Positions 14,701 through 29,700 are shown, counted from the first letter of the stretch. The stretch: 64,000 bases of DNA from Apostichopus japonicus (GCF_037975245.1 NC_092571.1:24814564-24878563); one strand, 5' to 3'. Program-made: numbers and translations. The notes: generated by a model from the sequence alone, not told the origin.

Positions 14701-17700
14701 TTGTAGGGTAAAGATGATTCTTGGGTTAGCTTCTTATTTCACACTCTTTCATCAAGATATATTTGATTCATTCCCAGAATTAACGATTTAACATCAGAAA
14801 ACGAACAACTTGAGATCGAAGTGGCCGAGAAGGAGACCCATCTGAAGAATGCTGTGTCAAGCCAAACCTCCAGAGGGGATCTCAGTAGGTCTGAGGCTTC
14901 TCATGAAGACGCCGAGCCCGAGGCCATCCAAGGTATGCGGGAGCAATGTGAATCATTGCACGCTGCCCTCAGGGACATCGCTCAGGCAGTGATACAGGAT
15001 GCGGAGGGCTCCATCACGGAGAGCAACATGCCCTTGGAAGACACGTTTACTACAGACGGTGGCTTTGCATCTCCTTTTGCCAAATCCACACCTTTGAGGT
15101 AAGTAGTGAATGAAAATGGAATTCTGATATTCTACCACGCGTATTTACGTTATTTTAGAAGGCCATTGCAAGAGAAAATTTTTGGAAAAGTTTATCCAAT
15201 GAAATGGGGATTCCTGCAAGCTATTTCTGATTTATAAGCTGAAAAGGGTGGGATAACAGTTAGCAGTATGGACTCAAATATTTTAATTTTTTGGGTATAA
15301 AGTGAGGAGAAAAGTGAAATCCCTCTTGTTAGTTTTGTCATTTTCTGCAATAACAGTGAGCAAATGTGGTTGAAACTTTCACCCTCTGTGCTATATCTAT
15401 GTTGAAGTTGGTAACTTGGGAAGAGTTCTTTAATCCCTACCCCTTGTGTTTTACTCAGTGTTTACCTTTACGCACCTTGAAATGAGATGAAATGCTAAAA
15501 GAAATGGGCGACATACCTAATAGGTGTCAAACTTGACATTTCTGAACTTCCTTAGAACTTGAAAAGTTAACTCTGGAACTGCTATGGCTTTCTACAACTG
15601 AAACCAGCTTTTAGCAGATGTTAGCCTATTAATCATTACTTTTAAATTCAACCTGAAAATCAACGTCTTTAGAGAAACAGTAGCATTGGCTTCCCAGTAC
15701 TTCTCCAAGATTGTTCACCTCTTCAGTAATGTCACATTTACATGTAGCAGTACAGCATCCATCTTGTCTTTCTCTCTACTGTGATCTTTGTCACCTGTTA
15801 TTTGTGCCATCATCATTGGTTGGTCGTTAATGTTCTGCTCTTCTTCAACCCTTCCTACTTAACCTGCCTTGTCCATCCTTGTCCCTCACTAAAACCCAGA
15901 TCCAAATCACCTTCCTATTCCCGTTTCTCAACCCCTCATTCCCCTTCCCCTCGCAGGGCTGGCTCACCGATGAGATCTCCAAGCAGAATGAGGTCCCCCG
16001 CCTTCGCGGACTCCACTTTCTCTGCCGTCCAAGCGGCTCTGCAGAAGAGACAACTACAGGTCCAAGTGAGTAAAACCATTTTGATTAATTCTTGCTCGTG
16101 ATTCTTACGGTGGAGGTCATCGTGTTAAAAAAATAGCATTGATGATGCCTGTAGAGGCAGGGATAGAATCAGGAACTCACTGGAGGTATCTGGAAGGTAA
16201 GAAATGTTTGAGGTTATCAGACCAACTGTTTCGTTGATTTGGTATTGTGATACCTGAGTCATACATTTCAAGTAAAGTATTTCAAGTAAAATATCTCAAA
16301 GATTGATTGAAAGCTCATGGTTATGACATGTTCTAAAACCATTTTTAATTTTTTTTTTAACCTAGGAACTTAAAGTAAAACTTGGCTCATCTAAAGATGA
16401 AATAAGTTCCTTGAAGAAGAAGCTGGAGGACAGCGAGGATGACAAGAGGCAGATTGAAAGAGAGATGCAGAGTCTGAAAGAGAATCTGAACGCAGCTCAG
16501 AGGCAGGCAGATGATGCCTGTAGAGACAGGGATAGAATCAGGAATTCTCTGGAGGCATCTGGAAGGTAAGAGATGATGTTGTTTTAAGATTATCTCTGTT
16601 TTCAAGCCTCAGAAGTTTTGGCATGCCCGAAATTGTTAATTGTCGTCATTTGGCCATTGGAAACTGAGAATGAAACACAGAAACCTGCTGTTGGTATAGA
16701 AAGTTACCTCATCTGGCAGGAAAATGTAATAGGGGTGCATGTTAGGTATTTCATAGGGTTACTATATATGGTATCTGAGGAAAGGATAAGTCGAGACGAC
16801 CTCGGGTGGAATGGTGCGGGCGTGGTGGGTATTGGAAGTCTAAGTGGAGGAGTTTATCTCCCCTTTTGTGGGAAAAATTTAATTTTGAAGGGAACCTACA
16901 TGAAAATATATCAAACTAAAGCGATGCTCTTCAAGATCAATACTTTTGAAGAACTGTTACGATCTACTTGTCTGTCCTCACATGGAAGTATCACCATTGA
17001 GAAAGATTTATTTTGAGACGTGGCACATTCCAAACATTGCTATGGTGAATATATTACTTACCGTTTTGGAACAATTTTCAGTGAGAAGTCTGCCCTGGAG
17101 AATGTGAGAAGATCACTGAACGAGCAGATCGAGGCACTGAACAACGAGAATGAACGTCTCCAAGCTGCGAATGCAGACCTGCAACGTGAGAGGGATAACT
17201 TGGAGGATGGACAGCTGGACCAGGAGAAAGATATGGAGAGACAGAAGAATGAGATAACAAGAAGGTAAGAGATCTCACCACAGTTTGGAAAATTATCCAT
17301 TCAGGAAGATCACGTGACTTTGTCTCCAATTAGCCCACGTACTACCCCCTCCTCCTCACCCCTCCTAGACTCCCTCCCCCTCCTCACCCTCCTAGACTCC
17401 CTCCACCTCCTTGACCCTCCTAGACTCCCTCCCCCTCCTCACCCCTTCTAGACTTCCTCACCCCTCCTAGACTCCCTCTCCCCTCCTCACCCCTCCTAGG
17501 CTCCCTCCCCTCCTCACCCCTCCTAGACTCCCTCACCCCTTCTAGACTCCCTCCCCCTCCTCACCCCTCCTAGACTCCCTCTTCCCTCCTCACCCCTCCT
17601 AGACTCCCTCCCCCTCCTCACCTCTACTAGACTCCCTCCCCCTCCTCACCCCTCCTAGGCTCCCTCTCCCACCACTCCCAGTCTTCTAGACTCCCTCCCC

Positions 17701-20700
17701 CACCACTCCCAGTCTTCCTCCACAGGCAAACTTCTTGATCATTTTACTTGTCAAGTTTCTGTTCAGGATATACTAATGACACTGTATACATGTTATCTTG
17801 CAGGTTTGAGTCCTGGCCAGATCATAACACTGTGTCCTTGGGCAAGTCACTTTATCTCCATTGCCATTAAGTGTTGTAAAGTTGTGTGAGAGGGCCTTGG
17901 ACTTGAACAAGACTGTAAACCCTTGAACTTGAAGCTCAGTAAATTTTAGGTGTGCATGATTGGGAAAATTTAGATTTCAATGTCAAGTTGACTATTAGTC
18001 CACTTGGTTACTTCGTCCCTTATGCAAATCGTTCTTGAAGTTCCACATACAACTGTAACCTGCTAAGTACTGTGAAATTACAAAGATTACGATATTGTTA
18101 CCGTGGATTGTAAGCTCAGCCGTTAACGCAGGTGCCTTTCAATCATAAGGTCCCGAGTTCGAGTGACTCCAATATTAATGTATGTCGTCCATCCACAGTT
18201 ACAGAGTTGTTGACAATTCATAATCATGGACGTTAAATATGAATCTAAGAGACCGACTTCGGTCAGCTTGCGGCTTTGATAAGCCAATGATGGCTTCTTT
18301 GCGAGTTCCTACTTGCAGGAGGAACTAAAATACATACATACATTAATACCTGGGTGTTCAACCTGGCCATTGTGTCCTGAGAAAGTAATTAGAAGTGTAT
18401 TTTTATCTGATAAAAGAAACTCTTGCTTACCATTTGATTCAAGCATTGTTACTCTTCCGTTGTTTTTGAATTACAGTCACAAACTTCTTGAACAGATGGA
18501 AGGCAAGAATTCTACTCTGAAGGAGGAATTGGTTACCATTAAGGAAGCCCTAAATAAGGCTAACTTAGAGAGAGACGTCCTGGAACAGGAGAAAGCTGAG
18601 ATAGGTGGGGCATAAATTGATTAATTGAATTCATTCTATTGTCTTTAAGTTTAAAGAATCTCTATCCATTGAATTGTTGATCAAGTTTTGATGGGTTTTT
18701 GATACCGACACCCAATGGCGATGGAGTTTGTTAGCATGGGTGGTCAAAGTTTCACTCAACAATATTGACAAAAACAAGGAGCACAAAATTGCAGCTTTCT
18801 GTTTTCTTGATGCTCGATGGTAATACTAGTATGAAAATGCACTTTGGGAAAATGTTTTTCAATTATGAAGTGAATTGAATTATTAGTTATTAGTATTAAC
18901 ATCCGTTTAGAAGAAAACGATCATTTGCAATCCTTGCATGAATTACGTAACCCCCCCAAGTTACTTAAACAGCAGCATGTACATGTTTTGCTTTTAATGT
19001 CTAATGCTACACCTATGTACGCAAGCAACACACACCGTTTTCCTACTCACGGCAGTTTCACAACAGTTTTCGAAACAAACATCAACACTGTTTCCATCTT
19101 CCCTTTCTCTTAAAAGATGAAACCCTGACCAGAACAGAGGCTCAAAAGGCTCAGCTGGAAGCAGAGCTTACTAAGATCTCGGCTGAGGAGTCATCCCTTA
19201 GAGATGCTATCCATAAGATGCAGGCCTTGAACGAAGGACTCGCACAGGATAAAATTGACCTGAACAAGGTCATTGCTCAGGTAAAGTCACCCAAAATTAA
19301 TTTCAAAGGTTAGAATTGAAATTAATAGGAGACTCTAGGGACATTGAGTGTGTCTCTTGCAAAACAATGATGTAGGTATTTTATTCCTGTGGTTGTATCC
19401 ATGTTGTAAAGTTTCAGCATTTATGTTGGAGTGTTTCGGTTAGAGGGGATTGACTAGGGGTAGGCAGAGGCAAAACAATGTTCTTGATTGATTTGGTGGA
19501 GAAACTTAAAAAATTTCTTTAGTTTTGCCACAATATTTTGTTGTGATATGAAAATTTGATAAATGTTCTCAAAAGTACTTTTCTTGAGATTCTCACCCTC
19601 CAAATCAGTCTCAGGTTTTGAGGAATGTTAAGATTGGAGAAGTAAACCTTCATTGTTGCCAAATGCTTTTGCGGTTGAACATTCAATTCTAATGATTAAG
19701 GACCATTGTTGGACTGTCTAGTATCTATTTAGGGCAACAATGGAGACCCTGTTAGGTAAGTTGAGTCATTCTTAGCACCACTTCCAAAATCACATTTTTT
19801 GGGAAAAATGATCTGATTTCAAGTCATGAAAATGAGCTGCTTTCTTTTCAATCGGCTCTTGATCAAGTCGATATATGAAGGCTGACTAGATTCTCAGAAT
19901 TTCCCACCAGACATTCCAATTTTTGCAGTTTTTTTTTCTTCTGTGGTCTGCAGATGGAGGACGAGAAGACTGCTCTCCTGAGAGACAAGAATGAGGTGGA
20001 GTTGGAAAAGGGTAACCTGCAGGAGGAACTGATGCGGGTCGAATCCGAGAAGATGGACGTCGATGCCGAGAAGATGGGACTGAATCACAGTCTCTCCGAC
20101 ATGGAGGATAACCGAAACAGACTCGAGGATATGTTGAACTCGTTCAGCAAGGAGAAGTCAGATCTGCAAGAATCTGTGTCACAGGTGTGCAAAAAAAAGA
20201 TGGTGTGGAGTGTCACGTTTTAAGAAAGACAGAAAAGACAGAATATCATACAATACTATTTCCATTCCATATCATACAATACAATACTATACCACACTAT
20301 ACAATACTGTGCAATATAATACATTATGATACAATGCTATACCAAATGATACAGTACAATACCCTATGATACAATACAATACCCTATGATACAATACAAC
20401 ACATTACAATACAATGCATTACTATACAATAATGTATACCAAATGATATACTATCAAACAGTACTGTTTCCATACCATACCATACAATATACTATACCAT
20501 ACTATACACTATTGTACAATATAACACATTACTATACAATGCCATACCAAATGATAAAATACCATACATTGTAATACATTACCATATGATATAAAACTAT
20601 ATAAAATACCATACCAACATGCAGAGTGGACAGTGGGTGAGATTGCTTTCACAATACAAGTTCCCTCAATGTTGTTAATTACAGCTCAACCGACAGAAGT

Positions 20701-23700
20701 CCTCACTGGCTGAAGAACTGTTACACACTAGGAAGGACATGGAGAAAGTGACCGACGTGGCCGGAAGGATAGCCAAAGAGAAAGAGGATCTGACGAAAGA
20801 AAAGGCCGAACTGGTGGTACAGCTGACCGCAGCAGAACGGGAGAACAGAGCCCAGTCAGAGGTATTTAGAGGCATCTCATCATTCTGTTTGAACAAGAGT
20901 AACTTAACTGGCAGGATGTTCTTATGATGATGTAGATGATAAAACACAGATGACCCACTTCTGCTCTGGGATAAGATTGGCTCTCCAGCAATGCTTCGCT
21001 CATAGAGCAGGACTATGATGAGGAGAGGGGGTCAGTGGGGGGTAGCACCACAGGTTGACTAAGTTACTCCTGGTGAATGATTGTCAGGTAATGCTTCCTG
21101 TAAGGAGCAATATTTCAGATTTCTTGTCACTTAAAAAGCAGTTCCATGATGGGGGTGGGGGGGGGTAGCTCCAAGGGGTTGAGTTTGAAGTTACTCCAAG
21201 GGAATGTTTGTCAGGTACTGCTCCCTGTAAGGAGCAATATTTCAGATTTATTGTCACTTAGAAGCAGTTCCATGATGGGGGGAAGTAGTTATAAGGGGTT
21301 GAGTTTGAAGTTACTCCAAGGGAATGTTTGTCAGGTACTGCTACCTGCAAGGAGCAATATTTCAGTCTTAAAATTGATACTTTAAGAGGGTTGTGGCCCA
21401 TTTGTTCTCACATTATAGATGATTGTTTTGCCGTCATCATTTCTGAAGTCTGTAAATGTTAAATATTATTCTTTTTAATCCCTTCAAAAAGCAGTTGCAA
21501 AAAGCTTACAGCTTCTTAGTTGTAAATTTTTAATAAATAAACCTTTTTTTTTTAGGACACAATTATTTTCTTTCATGTACGATATGTAAAATCTCCTGTA
21601 AAGTTTATAAGTATAAAACCAAAATTGATATATATATATTTTTTCCCTGCTCGACAGATTATTGCTTCTCTCAATTCTGACAAAGAAAGTCTAGAATCTG
21701 GTGTTTACGAGCTTCAGCAGGCCGCAGCTAAACTGGAAAACAGGAAGGAACAACTGGAGGGAGAATTCCAAGAGATGCAACTGGCTAAAGAAGCATTGGG
21801 AGGTACATAACTTTAATAACTTCCATTTTTTTGGGCACATGTGTATAGCATGAACTGTAATACCGTGGACTGGAAATTGTGCACACTCATTGTAGACTTC
21901 CTTTTGAGAGAATGAAGAAAGGAGTTAAAACAGATTGCTGGTTTAGCTGTGGACATGTAACTCTCTGAGACCTTTGGCTGTGAGCTGGATTCCCCCTACC
22001 CTTCACTTCCCTCCCCCTTCCCCTTCCCTACTCCACCCCCTCCCACTTTGGAAGAAATGGCTTCCAAGAAATGGCAAATCATTGTTGAGGAATACTCATT
22101 AAACAGCAGAAACCAGGACTTGAAAAACAAAAATTTTACTGATAGTGTTTTTTCTTTAGTTTATCTTATGATTGCTACTCACTCTCTGCTTTAACCACAC
22201 ACATTTTGAGTTGTTAGGTATCTTATAATAACATGATAAAAGCAAAATTGAAAATCAAAAGAACAGTTTGCAGCTTTTTCCTAATAAGTCATTTTCCTTA
22301 GTGGCCATATCTCTACATACAGTATGAGTAGTTAAGGTTTAGTTTAAAAGGTAAAAACATTCGTCATTTTTGTGCGTTCTCTCACCTCTAGTGGAACTTA
22401 ACCGCGTCCAGAAAGAATTAGAAGTTGAGCTTGCTCGCCACGCGCAGGATGTGGAGAACTTGAAACAGACGATGTCACAGATGGAGAGGGATTCTCAGCT
22501 TGCCCTGAAGAAGGAAGAACAGGTTCATGAGGAAGATGTAGAAAGACTTATAAGAGAAAAGGTAACAAAAATAACAATAAACAGAAACTTGATTGTTTTC
22601 TATGAATCTCAATCAAACTACAACCACAAAGCAATCACTTTAACAAAGACAAGGAATGGACTCGTCTATCATTTTATCACCCTTTGTTCATCAAATGACA
22701 AAAATTAATAGTAAGGTGACGATGATTCCATGCAATTCTGAATAATTCAATTTGCCCAGGTGCCATTTTGTTAAGAAAAGTGAAAAACAAATTGATGAAA
22801 ATTAAAATTGAAAAAACTTCCATAAAGAGAATTGGCACTTTGTATGTCTCATCTGTCACTTGCTGATCTGTCACTTGCAGCTCTCTGTGCTGCTTCTGTT
22901 ACTGTTCTGGTTCTGCTTATTTAGTTTTATTCTCATAGTTGTTCACTAATAGTTTGTTTATTGTATGGTTCTGTTTGTATTCACTACTGTTCTATTGTTT
23001 ACTGTCGATGGGAAATCATTTTCCATTTTTGTTTTCTGAAATGGACAATAAAGTTTTCTATCTATTTATCTATACATCATTTTTGTTTTTTTATCCCGTC
23101 AGGAGAGTATGCAGATTGAGCTAGAGGCAGAGAAGGAGGTGCTGCTGCAGAAGGGAGGAGAAGACAAGGACGAGATGGTGGCGCAGTATGAGGAAGAGCT
23201 GGAGGGCCTGCGAGAGGAGATGGCAAACTTACAGAGGGACAGAGACGAGAGTTTGCTGATAGCAGAGAATGACAGACAACAGGTATGTCAAGGAATCAAA
23301 ATGGTTAATTTCAATTGAAATTTAATTGAGTCTTCAATCGTTTTTATTCAATCTTAAAGTTCCATTTTGCATTCTTGAATTGAAGTATTTGTGAGAGTTT
23401 AATGGTGTTCTATAAACACCGAATGCCAGAATAAGCTGATAGGTAGCCTCCATGGACAATATACCTACAGCAGCCTAGTTTCTGTTTTGCAAAGAAGATT
23501 GGGCTAGGTTTATCTATCAAGAGTTTACATGAGTAGGCAAAGTGTTGATGTGTTTTGTTATGTAATGGATCAATTCTGCAATATATTTAAACATTTGTTA
23601 CTGTTATTTATTATTATGACTATTTCATCATTATTATATTTGTTATTATTAAATGTCAGTATATCTACCCAAACTGTTTCTGATTGCTGAGAAGTTTTCA

Positions 23701-26700
23701 ACTTAAACCTCAATAAGCTATTGTTAGGCATGAGAGACGTACATTAACTGAAACAAGATTCATCTCAAGCACAAACTGGTAAAGGTTACAGTGCTAATAG
23801 AATTAACTTGTGTTAAAGTGACGTCTCTTTGAATATTATTCGATCGACAGTCTCTCTCGATGGCGGAGACGGAGAAGAACCAGCTGCTGGAGAAATTGAA
23901 CAATACTCAGCGAGAAATGGCCAACGCTTCGATGGAAATGGACCGAGTCAAGCGTGAAACTTTCAGCAAAGCAGAACAAGACAAGGTACGATACAAAGCA
24001 TTGGTCAGATGTATTGGTTCCTTACTTGATCAGGCATCGATGCAGTGTTTTACATTCTGCATAGCAATTTCTGTTATTACCAAGTTTTGTTTTCATATAA
24101 ATTTTCAATAATTTGTGATATCTTGCTGCTATTCTGTGACAGATGGAGTACTCTGTTTTACTGGCATAATTTGACAGGATTTTGTGTCACTTATCTCTAG
24201 TTCGTTAAGAGGAAGTGCCGTTAATTAATAAAGTAAGCTTCTAAGGAGATGTTCTTTACCAGAAGATGTATCACATGTTTTCTGCTTTTCTGTCTTTCTT
24301 ATCTCCAGGAAGCTCTGAATGCAGCACAAGATGACATCAAAGATCTCAGGTCAAAATTCGAAGAAGCAAAGTAAGGCAGTATCATCAGTTTTTGGTTCCT
24401 TGCTGGAAGCAAATTAACCTATGTAGTCATGGCGTGTTTGGGTGTGTGTGCGTGTGTGTATGTCTGTGACAATTGCTTTGGTCCGATGTATTATAGTGAG
24501 AATGTGTGCCCTATCGTGTTTGGCGTAGAACTTATGAATATTAATTAGGTTGTGGGGCAAAACTCTTTCAATTGCAATAAATCCACAACCTTAATTCAGA
24601 TTGTGTCCAAACTTGGAATACAGTTGTTGGTTACTAGCTGGAACATGTGGCATAAATATTATGATATTGGGTTATGACATACAACACTTGAATATTCCAC
24701 TAAGCAAGGAACAATACTGTCCATTGGGCTCTTGTTAATTCCATCTTTATCTTTTTATTTTTGTTTATTGGTTTTTTATTTTACATATTTTCCTTTAAGA
24801 TATTCTGTTTAAGTCACCATCACTATTTGTCCGTGTTAGATTTTAAGCAACAAATGCTGACAGCTGATTTTAGTTTGTTCGAAAAGTTTTTTAAATGTCT
24901 GGCAAAGATGGGACGGTTAGCTGCTATACAGAAGTAATCAGTTTAGTTATAAGTAAGAATGCCACAAAGTAAAAATGTACTACCACTGGTGAAAACTTGC
25001 ATAATTTTCTGACCAAATAATCTTTGTGAAAATTAAAAATGTATTTGTTACTTAAAACAGTCTCAAAAATAATATAGGGTAGCTCAAAATTTTCCACTTA
25101 AACCCATCGTCTTTTTTATCTTTGAATAACTTTGTAGTGATGCACACGAGGCTCAAGTCAAGGAACTGAATGCACAGCTGAAGGACCTTCAAAAGGCCAA
25201 GGAGTCCGTGCAACGGGAGGTCAACGAACTTAAAACTCAACTCAAGATGGTGGAAGAAGCCAGGGATAATGTCAGGAGGGACTTGATAGACGCTCACAGG
25301 AAAATCAGAGAAGGTACAGTGGTACATTTTTTGCTTTTTCTGTTAAAAAATGATGGACAATAATTAACTCAAGAATTTATGTATTAAAGTCCCTGTGAGG
25401 ATTTGGTACCAAAAAATATTTCAAAGAAAGAAAATTTGTTTAAAATGTGAACAGTGTCTTTAACAAGCTTTGTTTTTAGTTATGTGCTTTTTGCAGCAGT
25501 TTCACAAAATTGATCAAAAATGATAACAAATAAGAGTAGTGTCCTGTTTGGTAGAGTGTTTGGCAGAATAAGTTTCTGTTGATAAATTCACCAAACATCA
25601 TTTCATGTAACTGCTCCATTACTACAGGTATAAAACTGTCACAGTATCATTGCATAAATGGTACTCTGTGTTCCCTGAGGGAGGAGAGGAGGGAGGGAAG
25701 AAGGGAGGGAGAGAGAGGGGAGGATATTACAAAGTATGGTTTTAAGCACTTAAATCTTTGTTACTTCTATTGAAATACAGGCGACGAAGCCAAAGAGAAG
25801 GTACGAAAGGAGAACCTCGACACCAAACGTAATCTCAATGACGTGGCCAGGGAGAAGGACGCCATTGGTCAGGCCAACGAGGAGCTGAGAGACAAGATCA
25901 AAAAGAACGAAGCTGAGCGTATCCAGCTGAAGAGAAATGTGGACGATCAGGGCAAGAAGATAGCTGGTAGGTGTGATGGAGGGAAGGAACATCAGATAGT
26001 GTATCCCTTTATTTCCCCTGAGTTGTTGTTTGTGTTATCCCCTGAGTTGCTCTTTTATATCCCCTGAGTTCTTTCATATCCCTTGAAACATCCCTCTATA
26101 TTTTTGAGGCATCCTCCAATATTCCTCAAATCAACTTTGTTCTCCTGTGAGAGATGGTTTTATTCCCATTTAAGCATCCCTGTATACCCCTGGAAATGTC
26201 TGTGTATATCCCTTGAAGCGTCCTCCTATCCCTTGTGGCATCCTTGTATATACGTTAAATAACCTTCCTACATATCTCTTAAGCCGTGTTTCAATAGATG
26301 GAAATTGTGATTTTTAGTCACCATGGATATACTAAGTGACCAAGGATAGTTAATAGTGATGAGTTGATTCAAAGTGTTTACCATGATCATAGGGAAGCAT
26401 AAAGGGTGGATGAGGTGCTCAACTTCCACCCCTCCTGACCCACTCTCCCACTTTATGATCAAACTCTTTCATGCAACTCCTCAAAGTTTCCAACCGAAAG
26501 CTTAAGAGAAAATTTAAATATATAAAATGTAGTAGGCATTTGGAAAATTGAAATCTACAGCATAATGAAAACTGCTATGAACAGACTTTTAATCATAGAT
26601 ATATATAACTTAAAATGTAATAAATTTTAAAAAAAATTCACAAAGTTTTCACAGTTATTGAAGGAAATATCATGACTGACACAAGAAGCTGAAATTAATC

Positions 26701-29700
26701 GCAGAAACATTGACAAATGTAATATTTTCCCCGGCTTGTAGTAACCGCGTAGTGCACCGACATACTACAGATTAACTTTCCCTCAACCTTTGGAGGCACT
26801 CATCTCTTTTAAATTTCCTTTCTCTAGGGTTGGAAGATGCTAAGGCAGGGATTCAGAAGGAAGCTGGAGAACTAAGGAATAGCCTACGTGAGGTTGAGAA
26901 ATCAAGGCTGGAGGCAAGGAGAGATCTCCAAGAGCTGAGAAGACAGGTTTGTCCCAATCTATTAAAACTTGACAGCAGAGATACAGATTACAAGACTCTG
27001 AACACATAGTTGTATTCATAAATTTAAGGGGTCTGCATGATGCTTGAAACATTGGATAGGTGTACTCTTTAGCCCCTCCCCCCCACCCCCTGATAAATTG
27101 GAGAATGAATATTATTGATACACTCATCGCTTTGACATTCAAATGAAAACTGCAGGACTTTTTTTCCACTTTTTTCCTGCTGCTTTTGTCTCTTGTCAAG
27201 GGATTTGTGTTTCCCCTATGTCATTATTGTTTCCATGGTGAACCCTTCAATAACATCAGACTCTCACCAGGTGATAATGTTGTGTATCATTGGAAAGATA
27301 CCATGACACTATTTTTAAAACTTCTTGTATAAGAATGCATGTTCTTTTCCAAGATACTGCTTTTTACAATTATGAGTTGATTTTATTTCCTTGATATCAT
27401 TTTCAAAAACTGTTCCTTTTTGCAATTATTATTTATGGTTCAATTTAAATATCAATTGTACTGTATCCTTGATTGTGTGTATATATATCATGTCAAATAT
27501 TTGAAATATGTGAAACATTTCTGCGATCTCTTTGTTAAATGCCGGCTTACAGCTGAAGGTACTGGAAGGAGACCAAACCAAGAAGATGCAGGAAGTTATG
27601 GAGCTTCAAGAGAAACTTGCTCGAGAGGCAGAGAAGGAAGAGGAGATTAGAAAGGAAAATCAGGCTCTGAAGCAAAAAGTTAGTTTTGATATTTCCTGAT
27701 TATCAACCAAGCATTTTACTTATCACTGTTTTGGGTTTCATCAAGTGATAGACCTGGAATAAGGAATCAGAGTACATGATAATGAGATGCAAACTAATTA
27801 TGCAAATTAATGCATAAATGCATCACAATCTTTGTAAACTCAGAATTCTTGAGTTTCTCAATATCTTATTCTAAGAATGCTCCGTAAACGTGAAAGTTTC
27901 ATCGCAACAGACACAAGGAATTTTGGATGACTTTAAGTGACGTAAGAAGTCAAGTCAAGTTTCAAAGCATTATACGAATCAACCAATCAGCTATAGGCAG
28001 ACCGTTTGGAAGTCACAGCTGATTATTATGTTGTTAAGTAATGTAACATACGTCGCCGATGATGTAATCAGCGGTTTCGCTTTCAGAAAGCTTTCCTAAC
28101 CTAAACATTCAGTAATGTGTATAATCTTGAAAACTAAATGTCCAGCATACATGTGACATTACTGCACATATATCTCTCTTTTTGTAACTTAGTCAAATAT
28201 ACCTTATGAGCAACTTTCAACTTGTCCTGTTGAGGTTACCATCATGGATAATTTATGAATTTTTTTATTTTGTTCTAAAAATCTATAGGTCCTAGAGACA
28301 GAGGCAGAACGAGAAGATGCTCGCAAGGAAGTCAGAAACCTAAAGCGAGACAACTCTGAGATGGAGGAAGAGTTTAGGATTAAGGAGAAGGACTTCACCA
28401 TGTCACTCGACGAGGGTAAGAACATGGAGAGGAAGATCATGGATCGATTGAGGAACACAGACAACGCCCTGGAGAACACCAAGGGAGAGCTGGCCGAACT
28501 GAAACTGAAGCTGAGCGCTGCCGAGGGGCGTGTGAATGGTCTTGAGGCGCAGCTAGCCCAGATTGAAGGTAAACATCTTTAGAGTGAGATGAGGGGAAGC
28601 TTTTGTGCAGGAGGAAGGAAACTGTTGAGATAGAGGTCCCAGAAAAGCTTACTGCTTTTCACTTGTAGGTAGTTTATGCAGAATCCCAATGAAATCAAAC
28701 TGCTTTGACCAAATTAATTTGTAGTTTTCTTTGAACAAACACTACAACATGTACTTTCAAAATCAGTTCTTATAGAGTCTTGTGAGTACCTTGCATCCAG
28801 AAATGTACTAAAAGAAGATAATTAGCATAATCACTTAGCTGGCAATAACAAAGTGTGCCTAGAGGCCTTTATGCAGATTGGCAATTGTCTAGCAACTTCT
28901 GCTGTTAAGTTGTTGAAGGCTGCTTTGCCTGTGTTAAGATGTCTTAACCGAACAGGATGAATTGAAGTTTTTCGAAGTTTTTAGTTAATGTCATACCTGC
29001 CCTAATGCAGTAAAGTAATTACCATATGTACTAAAGTCTAACTTTGGAGAGAAACCTGACCAACATAAAACTTCCTTCTCATGGGATGGTATGTGTCTGA
29101 GTTTTTGTAGAGGTATTGTGTGAATGTGTTGTTATCATGAACGTAACGTCTCTTCTTTGCTGCTGCGTATCGTTCCAGGAGCAAAGCAAGAGGTAGAGTT
29201 TAAACTTAACAGTATTAACTCATCTTTGAGAAGGACGCTGGGAATCGGAGCCGCAGACCTGTCGTCAGACAGCCCGGCTTTCGGTAAACGGTCTCGAAGC
29301 CCGACGAGGAGAAGAGCTAGGTCTCCCCACAAGGGTAAGAAACAGACGATTGGTTGGGGTGAAGTTATTAACTAATGCTGATATTTAAGTGGAAAGGGAT
29401 ATCTCGTAGAATTTAACACAATTTCAAATTAATAACGCATGATAAGTTTCAGGTTCTTTTCTTATCTTGAATAACACTTGTTATGATTGGTAAAATTATA
29501 GACAAAATGCAAAATTTCCCTTTAGGGAAATTTCTAGATTCAAATTTGACTTGATTATGAATCATTTCTAATGATGTCAATTTTCAAAAAGTGATCAAAT
29601 TTTTCCACCGTATCAAGTCATGTGACTACATGTTTGAAGGAATATTAATTTGTCCCTATTATTGTAAATTGCTGTCTTAGTCACAAGCTTCTCAAGGTTA

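Noticed and set aside
16387..17329. Several minus-strand frames opposite rootletin exons.
   Set aside because: They are shadows caused by the charged, stop-poor coiled-coil codons on the + strand.
18105..18180. Possible functional tRNA gene.
   Set aside because: The A and B boxes are degenerate, no clover-leaf acceptor stem pairs, and the sequence continues into a SINE body with a TACA tail.
20187..20574. Two open frames rich in Tyr, Ile and Thr.
   Set aside because: They lie in the ATACAATAC repeat, where stops are rare by composition.
21146..21385. Periodic open frame (KGLSLKLLQGNVCQVLLP).
   Set aside because: It is a product of the 120-127 bp tandem repeat within a rootletin intron.
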